Source of the DNA: Acuticoccus sediminis
GTDB taxonomy: Bacteria; Pseudomonadota; Alphaproteobacteria; Rhizobiales; Amorphaceae
Reading direction: 5' to 3'
Assembly: GCF_003258595.1 (NCBI RefSeq)
Contig: NZ_QHHQ01000001.1
Location: 1,240,001 to 1,304,000, forward strand
DNA length: 64,000 nt
Numbering within the stretch: position 1 is the stretch's first letter; each line of letters begins with the position of its first letter. The position numbers and the translations under genes were made by a program. Positions 7,759-15,837 of this stretch are shown piece after piece. The notes under the pieces were generated by a model. The model saw nothing but the letters and a program-made list of their open reading frames with translations, was not told the DNA's origin and ran no database searches.

Positions 7759-9634
7759 ACGATACGTCAGCGGATCGGTCGCCTCCGACTGGGTCTGCGC
7801 CGTCGTCGGCCTGCTGGCCGCGCTCATCGTCGGCGCGGCCGCGTACGGGACGATCATCGTCACCATGCCCACCGCGCTCGCCGACGTGGAGGACAACTCC
7901 GGCGACGTGTCGCTGACGGTCGCCCAGTCGGTCGCGGCCGATCTCGGCCGTGCGGTCGCCCTCGGCATCCCGCTCGACGAGATGCGCGGCGTGGAGGACT
8001 ACCTCAAGGGGGTGCTGAGCTTCGCGCCGCAGGTGGAGGACATCGCGATCCTCGACCGCACCGAGCGGGTGCTCTTCGAGGCCGGGACCGGCGAGCCGGC
8101 GATCGAGCGGCTGCACACGCGCGCCCCCATCCTCGATCCGGACAGCCAGCAGTCGCTGGGCGTCGTCATCGCCCACGCCTCGACCGCGACGCGCGACGAC
8201 GTGGAGCGGGCGGTGATCGCCGGGGCGGTGGCGATCTCGATCCTCGCCGGCCTCATCACCGCGATCGCGCTGCGGATCGTCCGGCTCGAGCGGCTCGACC
8301 TGCCGACCGTGCGGACAGCCGCGATGCTGCAGAGCGCGGCGCACGGCCATTTCGTCGAGCGGGGGCTCATCCCCTCGGGGCTGCTGCTGCCGGTCTCGGA
8401 CGCGCTGGCGCGGGCGATGACGCCGATCCAGCTCGGCTACCGCCGCATCCAGGCGCTCTCGGAGGAGATCAAGGCCGTCGACGGCTCGGCCGGAGTACGC
8501 CAGCGCCTGGCCGCCGCGACCGGCGAGCTCGCGGACCTGCGCCTCGAGCGGCGCCGCGGGCGGTTGCGGACGATCGGCTTCGTGTGGTGGCCCGCCGCCG
8601 CGCTCTCGGTGCTGATGGCGACGCGCCCGCTCACCGCGAACTTCGCCTACGACCGGATCGGCGACAGCCCCTTCGCGGCGATCCCGGTGGCGCTCGCGGT
8701 GTCGGCCGAGTCGGCCGGGGCACTGCTCGGCGTGCTGGTGGCGGTCGCGCTCGGCGGACGGCTGTCGAAACCGGTGACGTTCGTCTCCATGCTGATCGCG
8801 GCGGCGGCGTTCGCGGCCGTCTACGTCGTGCGCGACTACAGGATGTTCACCGCCCTCGTCGGGCTGGCGAGCTTTGCGGGCTGGCTCGCGGTCTGGACCG
8901 TGCTGCAGGCCCCCGGAGCCGGTCGGCGGCTGCCGTGGCGCGGGGCGCTGGTGCTGCTCGGCGCGGCGGCCATCGGTCCGATCGTCGGCGGCATTCTCGC
9001 CGAGGCGGAGGGGCGGCGCGCCGCCTTCGCGACCCTCGGCGCGCTCGCGGCGCTCCTCGCCGTCGCGTCGACCGCCGGCGCGCCCCGCTGGCGTCAGGCC
9101 CACCGTCCGGCGGCGGGCCTTGCGAGCGCGGAGGTCCTGGCGCTGATCGGGGTCAGCCTCGCGACGTTCGCGTGGGCGGACGTCCACCTCTCGGCGACGG
9201 TCCTGCGCGAACGCTACGCCGTCCTCGCGCTCGACTTCGGAATCGCGGGCGTCGCAGCGTTCGTCCCCTATCTCCTGAGGGTGCGCCTGCCGGCCGTGGT
9301 CGGGGCGATGGTGGCGGCCGCGGCGGTCCTCGTCGGCGCCGAGGTGGTCTCCGTGCCGGCGCTCCACGGGATCGGCGCCGACGCCGGCCTCGCGGTCACC
9401 AGCGGGCTGACCGGCCTCGGCTTCGGGATGGTAGCCTTCGCGCTCGGCGCGCGGGCGTTCATCCCCAGCGCGGCGGTGGCGATGGGCGTCGGCGGGATCG
9501 CCGCCGGCGCGCTGCACGCCCTCTCGATGATCGAGCCGGGCGCCGGCATCGTGCTCGCCGCCGTCGGCGCGGGCGCGCTCTCCCTCCTGTCGCTGGTCGC
9601 CTCGATCAGCCGTGCGCTGGGGTGGGCCCGCTGA
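7745..9634 (+). CDS. Sensor-MFS fusion membrane protein (rightward copy)
   Basis: A 629-residue counterpart of the leftward fusion. TM1 is at about 17-38, the extracytoplasmic domain at 40-155 contains LGIPLDEMRGVEDYL and later APQVEDIAILDRTERVLF, and TM2 is at 156-177. A cytoplasmic linker at 180-272 ends in a helical ELADLRLERRRGRLR, and a hydrophobic MFS-like core follows from 276 to the end with a motif-C-like IGPIVGGILAEAEGRRAAF. Sequence identity with the leftward fusion looks low, so this is an old duplication or convergent assembly. The gene overlaps the sensor upstream by 14 bp, and its TGA overlaps the ATG of the phosphatase gene by one base. Confidence 0.8.
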   Translation: MRSSRRYVSGSVASDWVCAVVGLLAALIVGAAAYGTIIVTMPTALADVEDNSGDVSLTVAQSVAADLGRAVALGIPLDEMRGVEDYLKGVLSFAPQVEDIAILDRTERVLFEAGTGEPAIERLHTRAPILDPDSQQSLGVVIAHASTATRDDVERAVIAGAVAISILAGLITAIALRIVRLERLDLPTVRTAAMLQSAAHGHFVERGLIPSGLLLPVSDALARAMTPIQLGYRRIQALSEEIKAVDGSAGVRQRLAAATGELADLRLERRRGRLRTIGFVWWPAAALSVLMATRPLTANFAYDRIGDSPFAAIPVALAVSAESAGALLGVLVAVALGGRLSKPVTFVSMLIAAAAFAAVYVVRDYRMFTALVGLASFAGWLAVWTVLQAPGAGRRLPWRGALVLLGAAAIGPIVGGILAEAEGRRAAFATLGALAALLAVASTAGAPRWRQAHRPAAGLASAEVLALIGVSLATFAWADVHLSATVLRERYAVLALDFGIAGVAAFVPYLLRVRLPAVVGAMVAAAAVLVGAEVVSVPALHGIGADAGLAVTSGLTGLGFGMVAFALGARAFIPSAAVAMGVGGIAAGALHALSMIEPGAGIVLAAVGAGALSLLSLVASISRALGWAR

Positions 9635-11709
9635 TGCCGCTGCGCACCCGCATCACGCTCCTCCTCTCCATCGCGCTGATCCTGATGATCTGCGGCCTCA
9701 TCGGCCTCGGGTTCGTGCGCTCGCGCCTCGCCGAGTCGCAGCTTGCCGACATCGCCATCGCCGGGCAGCAGTCGCTGTGGGAGAGCCTCGTCGCGGACCA
9801 GGCGGAGGACCTCATGGACCTCGCCAACCGCTTCTCCTTCCGCGTCAGCAACGCCCCCGCGGCGGACGCCCAGTCGCTGGAGACGCTGATCGACAGCTCC
9901 GCCGACCTCATCGGCGAGGGCGTGACGGTGCAGCTCCTCGATTTCGATGGCGACATCATCGCCTCCAACATTCCGACCTTCCGCACCCGCCCGATCTTCG
10001 GCCCGGAGGCGCTGGCCCGCATCCAGGCCGAAGGCGTGGCCGTCGGCGGACTGCGGCAGGAGACGCCGGAGCGGTATGTGATCGCCGGCAGCGCCGTTGC
10101 CCTGCGCCGCGACGGGCCGCCGGTCGTCGTGGTGATGATGATCGACGCGCTGCGCGTCCTCGGCGACCTCAGCAACCGGCTAGGCGAGCCGAGCTACCTC
10201 GTCTCCCTGCGCGGGCGCATGGTCGAGGGGACCGACCCGGACCTCTACGCGAGGGCCGCGCCCTCCCTGCCGCACCGCACCGCCGATGCGCAGATCCTCG
10301 ACGTGGGCGACCGGCTCTACTTCGCGGCCGGCGTTCCCGTGCCGGACCTGATGGGGCCCCCGGCCGGCCAGCTCGTCACCCTGCGCGACGCGACCGACAG
10401 CCTGAGCGCGAGCCGCCAGCTGGAGCGCACCGGCGTCATCGCCATCAGCATCGCCAGCCTCATCCTGATCATCGCGCTCTACGTGTTCCTGCGGCGGGCG
10501 TTCGTGCCGCTGGAGACGGCCATCGGCACCCTCAGCGCGCTCTCCAAGGGCGACCTCAACGAGCTGCCGACCATCGCCGGGTCCGGCGAGATCCGCCGCA
10601 TCGGCGAGGCCCTCCTGGTGTTCCGCAGCAACGCGCTGCGCCTCGTCGAGCAGGAGGAGCGGATCGCCCGCCAGCGGCGCCGCCAGGAGCGCGTCATCAA
10701 GCGCCAGCTCGAACGCCTCGCCGGGACGCTCGATCCCGAGGGGCAGTCGGCGATCCAGGCGGACCTGCGGGCGATCATCTCCGACCCGGACGGCGCGCCG
10801 AGCGCGGACCCGGTGCCGGCCGCCGGTCCCGCCGCGCGCCCGAACGAGGAGCTCGCCATGCTGACGGAGGTGCTGCAGCGCATGTCGCACCGCATCTCCG
10901 CCCAGCACCAGCGCCTCACCGAGCTGATCGCCGAGCTGCAGGCCGCGATCATCACCCGCGCCCGTCTCGCCGGTCTCGAGCAGGAGCTCGAGATCGCCCG
11001 GGAGCTGCAGCTCTCGTTCCTGCCCAAGCCGTTGCCGCCGCACCCGGAGTTCACCGTCGACGGCTTCATGGAGACGGCCAAGGAGGTCGGCGGCGACTTC
11101 TTCGACTACTTCATGATCGACGACCGGCACCTCGGCGTCGTCGTGGCTGACGTGTCCGGCAAGGGTGTCGCGGCCGCGCTCTTCATGGCGATCACCCGGA
11201 CGCTCATCAAGGCGACGGCGATGATGGCCGTGAGCCCCGCGCAGACCCTCAAGGAGGTCAACGACTTCCTCGCCACCGACAATGACCAGATGATGTTCGT
11301 CACGCTCTTCCACGGCGTGATCGACCTCGAGACGCTGGAGATGCGGTACGCCAACGCCGGCCATAACCCGCCGCTCCTCGTCGATCAGGCGTCGGGCGAG
11401 GTGGTGGAGCTGCCGAGCGCGCGCGACCCGGCGCTCGCCGTCGTCGAGGGCATCGACTTCACCGAGCTGTCGGCGCGGCTGAAGCCCGGCACGCGGCTCT
11501 TCATGTTCACCGACGGCGTCACCGAGGCGTTCAACCCGGGCGAGGAAGCGTTCGGCGACGCGCGCCTTCAGCGGGTGGTGCGGGAGGCCGGGGTTCCGGG
11601 GACGGACCTCAACCAGGTCGTGCGCGACGCGGTGCTCGCCTTCGAGAACGGGGCGGAGCGGGCGGACGACCTCACCTGCGTGACCGTCCACATCCACGAA
11701 GCGCCGTAG
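9634..11709 (+). CDS. Membrane sensor-HAMP-SpoIIE (PP2C) serine phosphatase
   Basis: A 691-residue RsbU/SpoIIE-type phosphatase. TM1 is at about 8-28, the periplasmic sensor at 30-265, TM2 at 267-287, HAMP at 288-340 (FVPLETAIGTLSALSKGDL) and a coiled linker to 455. The PP2C core runs from 465 to 688. Metal-binding and core motifs are visible: KEVGGDFFDYF (about 483-493), VADVSGKGVAAALFMA (504-519), MFTDGVTEAF (624-633) and ADDLTCV (677-683). It should dephosphorylate a STAS protein, most plausibly the one at 2053-2397, in response to a periplasmic signal. The ATG overlaps the upstream stop by one base, so it is part of the rightward sensor operon. Confidence 0.92.
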   Translation: MPLRTRITLLLSIALILMICGLIGLGFVRSRLAESQLADIAIAGQQSLWESLVADQAEDLMDLANRFSFRVSNAPAADAQSLETLIDSSADLIGEGVTVQLLDFDGDIIASNIPTFRTRPIFGPEALARIQAEGVAVGGLRQETPERYVIAGSAVALRRDGPPVVVVMMIDALRVLGDLSNRLGEPSYLVSLRGRMVEGTDPDLYARAAPSLPHRTADAQILDVGDRLYFAAGVPVPDLMGPPAGQLVTLRDATDSLSASRQLERTGVIAISIASLILIIALYVFLRRAFVPLETAIGTLSALSKGDLNELPTIAGSGEIRRIGEALLVFRSNALRLVEQEERIARQRRRQERVIKRQLERLAGTLDPEGQSAIQADLRAIISDPDGAPSADPVPAAGPAARPNEELAMLTEVLQRMSHRISAQHQRLTELIAELQAAIITRARLAGLEQELEIARELQLSFLPKPLPPHPEFTVDGFMETAKEVGGDFFDYFMIDDRHLGVVVADVSGKGVAAALFMAITRTLIKATAMMAVSPAQTLKEVNDFLATDNDQMMFVTLFHGVIDLETLEMRYANAGHNPPLLVDQASGEVVELPSARDPALAVVEGIDFTELSARLKPGTRLFMFTDGVTEAFNPGEEAFGDARLQRVVREAGVPGTDLNQVVRDAVLAFENGAERADDLTCVTVHIHEAP

Positions 11710-11743
11710 CCGGCACCGCGAGGGGCCGCTCCCGGAGGTGGCC

Positions 11744-13057
11744 TCAACGGGCCGCCCTGGGGGTCGCGCCGCGCCAGACGCCGTCCCAGTCCTCGCCCGG
11801 CGGATCGGTCCGGTAGACCGCGACGCGGTCCAGCATCAGCCGCGACGGGACGTCGTAGTGCTGCTCCTCCAGGCACTGGAGGAGGCCCGCCTCGGCGGTG
11901 TCCCAGTCGCGCAGCCGCATCGCGACGATGGCGTCGCGGTAGCGGGCGGCGAACGCGATCGTCTCCTCCGGGACCTCGCCCGCGCGGCCCAGCAGGGCGT
12001 GGACGATCACCGGCCGCTCGCTGCCGCGCACGGTGAGGAGGTCGATCTCGCGGGTGATCATCTCCGGTCCGGCGAGGGTGGCGGTCTCGGCCGTCAGCAG
12101 GATGGGCTGGCCGTAGACCTTCGCCGCCTCCTGCAGGCGCGCGGCGAGGTTCACCGCGTTGCCGATGACCGTGTAGTTGCGGCTCGCGACGGGGCCGATG
12201 TCGCCCGACAGGACGTCGCCGGTGGCCACGCCGACGACGGCGTCGAGCCGGTTCGCGTCGGTGAGCCCCTCCGCCGCGAGCGCCTCGCGCAGGGGGCCGA
12301 GCGCGGCGATCTGGCCGAGCGCGGCGCTGCAGGCGTCACGGGCCTGCGTCTCCGGATCGGTGAAGGGGGGGCCCCAGACGGCCATCGCCGAGTCGCCGAT
12401 ATACTTGTCGGTGATCCCGCCCGAGGCGGCGACGGGCTGGGTCACCGCGGCGAGGAAGCGGTTGAGGAGGTCGACGAGCGTCGCCGGCGGCAGCCTCTCC
12501 GACCAGCCGGTGTAGTCGCGCATGTCGACGAAGGAGATCGTCATGTCGCCGCGCCGCGATCGCTCGGTCTCCGACTCCGACAGGATCCGCTCGACGATGC
12601 GCGGGTCGACGTAGGCGCCGAAGAGCTGCTTGATCTTGCGCCGCTTGCGCTGCTCCGTGATGTCGCTGACGACCACCACCACGCCGAGGCGCTTGCGCTC
12701 CCCGTCCGGTTCCGCCCGGGTGAGGAGGCTCGAGGAGACGACGAGGTCCAGCGTCGCGTCGCCCCGCTCGAGGATCACCTCGACGGAGTGTGTCAGCTCC
12801 GACTCGTAGACGGCCTTGAAGACGACCTCGTTGAAGGCGTCGTAGGCCTCCTCCAGCAGGAAGACCTCGGCGAAGGACTGCCCCAGCACCTCGGCGGGAT
12901 CCTTGCCGAGGATGTGCCCGGCGGCGTCGTTGAACGTGATGATCTGGCCTTCGAGGTCAATCGAGATGACCCCGTCGCGCATCGACTGCAGGATGCGCTG
13001 GAAGATGAGCGGGTCGTCCTCGCCGCTCGCCATGGATGAGACGTCGTCGGCGGTCAT
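11744..13057 (-). CDS. PAS-domain class III adenylate/guanylate cyclase
   Basis: A cytoplasmic protein of about 437 residues. A PAS domain covers about 15-135 (SMRDGVISIDLEGQIITFN), a short coiled linker follows, then a class III nucleotidyl cyclase domain at about 165-330. Visible catalytic features are the metal aspartate in ISFVDMRDYTGW, the KYIGDSAMAVWG segment with the second metal aspartate, and YTVIGNAVNLAARL with the transition-state Asn and Arg; Thr replaces the adenine-selecting Asp, as in class IIIb enzymes. The product is probably cAMP. I chose ATG 13057 because the 49 residues upstream are low-complexity. The gene converges on the phosphatase gene with a 34-bp gap. Confidence 0.87.
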   Translation of the reverse strand: MTADDVSSMASGEDDPLIFQRILQSMRDGVISIDLEGQIITFNDAAGHILGKDPAEVLGQSFAEVFLLEEAYDAFNEVVFKAVYESELTHSVEVILERGDATLDLVVSSSLLTRAEPDGERKRLGVVVVVSDITEQRKRRKIKQLFGAYVDPRIVERILSESETERSRRGDMTISFVDMRDYTGWSERLPPATLVDLLNRFLAAVTQPVAASGGITDKYIGDSAMAVWGPPFTDPETQARDACSAALGQIAALGPLREALAAEGLTDANRLDAVVGVATGDVLSGDIGPVASRNYTVIGNAVNLAARLQEAAKVYGQPILLTAETATLAGPEMITREIDLLTVRGSERPVIVHALLGRAGEVPEETIAFAARYRDAIVAMRLRDWDTAEAGLLQCLEEQHYDVPSRLMLDRVAVYRTDPPGEDWDGVWRGATPRAAR

Positions 13058-13295
13058 GCGGTGGGGTGCGCCTCGTGTCCGCGGATAGCCGGGCGGTGCG
13101 CTGCACTGCTGGTGCCGGTAGCCCGGCGGCGGACGTCTGAAATGGGTGTCATCGTTCGTTCGTATCGCGGCCGGGCGCCGAGGCCCAGCCTCCGCGACCC
13201 GCATTCTCGCATGCCGCGCGGGAGGTTCAACGTCCCGTCCGCGGCGTTCGTCGTCCGATCCGGGTCCGCGCCCATGCCGGATCCTGCGGGTGGGT

Positions 13296-15641
13296 TCAGG
13301 CGCGAGTGACGAACGAGTCGATCACCCGCTTGCGTCCCGCCTTGTCGAAGTCGACGGTGAGCTTGTTGCCTTCGACCTGCGCCACGTCGCCGTTGCCGAA
13401 CTTCTGGTGGAACACGCGGTCACCGACCGCGTATGCGGCCGGACCGTCCGATATGGACTTGGCGACGAGTTCGCCCTCGATGGTCAGCGGCAGGCGGCGT
13501 TCGCGGCGGGGCACGTCCTCCCGGCGGCGCTGGGCGCGCTCCCAGCCGGGGGTGTGGTAGGAGGAGGAGAAGGTCTCCACCTGGTCGAACCGGGAGGCGC
13601 CATAGCCGCCGATGCCGCCGTAACCGGCCTCTTCGCGCACCATGACGTTCTCGGCCGGCAGCTCGTCGATGAAGCGGGAGGCGGCGCCCGCCTGCCACAT
13701 CCCGTGGATGCGCCGGTTGAGCGCGAACCATACGAAGCACTGCTTGCGCGCCCGCGTGATGCCGACATAGGCGAGGCGGCGCTCCTCCTCGAGGCCGGCC
13801 TGCCCGTTCTCGTCCATGGCGCGCATCGACGGGAAGAGGCCCTCTTCCCAGCCGGGAAGGAAGACGACGTCGAACTCGAGGCCCTTCGCCGCGTGCAGCG
13901 TCATGAGCGTGACGGCCTCGCCGCCGGTCTCGCCCTGCGCGTCCGTCACCAGCGAGACGTGCTCCAGGAACGCGGGAAGGCTGTCGAAGTCCTCCATGGA
14001 GCGGATCAGCTCCTTGAGGTTCTCGAGGCGGCCCGGCGCGTCTGCCGAGCGGTCGGCCTTCAGCATGTCCGTGTAGCCGGACTCCTCCAGGATGATCTCG
14101 GCGAGCTCGGTGTGGGGGAGCGTGTCGAGCTGGGAGCGCCACCGCGCGAACGAGGCGACGAGCTGGGACAGGCCCGTGCGCGCCTTGCCCTTGATCTCGT
14201 CGGTAGCGAGGAGGTCGGACGCGGCGAGCAGCATCGGGATCTCGCGGTCGCGCGCCGCCTCGGTGATGAGGCGCACCGACTGCTGGCCGAGCCCGCGCGT
14301 CGGCACGTTGACGATCCGCTCGAACGCGAGGTCGAAGGACGGCTGTACCGTCACGCGGAAGTAGGCGAGTGCGTCGCGGATCTCCTTGCGCTCGTAGAAG
14401 CGCGGGCCGCCGATGACGCGGTAGGGCGTGCCGGCCGTGACGAAGCGGTCTTCGAAGGCGCGCATCTGGGCGGTGGTCCGCACCAGGATCGCCATCTCGT
14501 CGAGCGTCGTGCCCTTCTTGTGGAGGCTCTCGATCTCGCCGTTGATGGCGCGCGCCTCCTCCTCCGAGTCCCAGGACGACGCGACCGTGAGGGGGAGGGC
14601 GTCCGGATCGACGAGGTCGGTGAAGAGGGTCTTGCCGAGGCGCCCCTCGTTGTGGGCGATGAGGTGCGAGGCCGCGGCCAGGATGTGGCTGGTGGAGCGG
14701 TAGTTGCGCTCCAGCCGCACCACGACGGCGCCGGGGAAGTCGGTCTCGAAGCGCAGGATGTTGTCCACCTCCGCGCCGCGCCAGCCGTAGATCGACTGGT
14801 CGTCGTCGCCCACCACGCAGAGGTTCTTGTTGTTCTGCGCCAGCAGCCGGAGCCAGAGGTACTGGGCGACGTTGGTGTCCTGGTACTCGTCGACCAGCAT
14901 GTAGCGCCAGCGGCTCTGATAGGACGCCAGGATGTCCGGATTGGCGCGGAAGAGGCGGATGGGCTCCAGCAGGAGGTCGCCGAAATCGGCCGCGTTGAGC
15001 GACTTCAGGCGGTCGCGGTAGAGCTTGTAGAGCTTCAGGCCCTTGCCGTTGGCGAACCACTGGCCCTCGCCCGAGGGGACCTCCTCGGGGGTCAGGCCGC
15101 GGTTCTTCCACCCGTCGATCATGCCGAGCATCTGGCGCGGCGGCCAGCGCTTCTCGTCGATGTTCTCGGCGGCGAGGATCTGCTTGGCGAGGCGGATCTG
15201 GTCGTCTGTGTCGAGGATGGTGAAGTCGGGGTTCAGGTCCACAAGCTCGGCGTGGCGACGCAGGATGCGCGTGCCGATGGCGTGGAAGGTGCCGAGCCAG
15301 GGCATCCCCTCCGCCTGCGGCCCGACGACGGCCGAGATGCGCTCCTTCATCTCCCGCGCGGCCTTGTTGGTGAAGGTCACGGCGAGGATCTCGGACGGGC
15401 GGGCGCGGCCCAGCGCCAGGATGTGGGCGATGCGTGTGGTCAGGACCCGCGTCTTGCCCGTGCCGGCGCCGGCGAGCACCAGAACGGGCCCGTCGATCGC
15501 CTCGACGGCGCGGCGCTGCTCGGGGTTGAGGGACTCGAGATAGGACGGGGCCGGGCGGGAGGCCCGCGCCGCGCGCTCGGAGATCGACCCGCGCTCGGAA
15601 ATCGAGACTGGGGGCACGCTCTGGCGGGCGGTCTGACTCAT
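13296..15641 (-). CDS. uvrD: UvrD/PcrA-type ATP-dependent DNA helicase
   Basis: A 781-residue SF1A helicase. The Walker A segment LAGAGTGKTRVLTTRI lies near residue 60, motif II is VDEYQDTN, motif III is GDDDQSIYGWRGA, and late motifs VTLMTLHAAKGLEFDVVF and RRLAYVGITRARK are present. The C-terminus (GDRVFHQKFGNGDVAQVEG onward) is the small tudor-like module of PcrA/UvrD that contacts RNA polymerase in other bacteria. It unwinds DNA 3'-5' in nucleotide excision and mismatch repair. I used the ATG at 15641, which begins MSQTARQSVPPVSIS, rather than a start 13 codons upstream. It is probably monocistronic. Confidence 0.94.
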   Translation of the reverse strand: MSQTARQSVPPVSISERGSISERAARASRPAPSYLESLNPEQRRAVEAIDGPVLVLAGAGTGKTRVLTTRIAHILALGRARPSEILAVTFTNKAAREMKERISAVVGPQAEGMPWLGTFHAIGTRILRRHAELVDLNPDFTILDTDDQIRLAKQILAAENIDEKRWPPRQMLGMIDGWKNRGLTPEEVPSGEGQWFANGKGLKLYKLYRDRLKSLNAADFGDLLLEPIRLFRANPDILASYQSRWRYMLVDEYQDTNVAQYLWLRLLAQNNKNLCVVGDDDQSIYGWRGAEVDNILRFETDFPGAVVVRLERNYRSTSHILAAASHLIAHNEGRLGKTLFTDLVDPDALPLTVASSWDSEEEARAINGEIESLHKKGTTLDEMAILVRTTAQMRAFEDRFVTAGTPYRVIGGPRFYERKEIRDALAYFRVTVQPSFDLAFERIVNVPTRGLGQQSVRLITEAARDREIPMLLAASDLLATDEIKGKARTGLSQLVASFARWRSQLDTLPHTELAEIILEESGYTDMLKADRSADAPGRLENLKELIRSMEDFDSLPAFLEHVSLVTDAQGETGGEAVTLMTLHAAKGLEFDVVFLPGWEEGLFPSMRAMDENGQAGLEEERRLAYVGITRARKQCFVWFALNRRIHGMWQAGAASRFIDELPAENVMVREEAGYGGIGGYGASRFDQVETFSSSYHTPGWERAQRRREDVPRRERRLPLTIEGELVAKSISDGPAAYAVGDRVFHQKFGNGDVAQVEGNKLTVDFDKAGRKRVIDSFVTRA

Positions 15642-15837
15642 AACATCAATCCGATTCGCATGCGCGTGACTATAGAACATTCAGAAAACGCAATCACCCC
15701 ATCGGCAACATTTTGCAGTGCGTGATCCCCGTCGCCCCCAGCCTGTGGAAGGCCGCGAGCCTCGCGGATCGGTCGGGAGCGCTGCATTTTCCTGCCGGAG
15801 CCTCGCGGGAGGTCCGGAGGCGGGGAGGGAACGCCCG

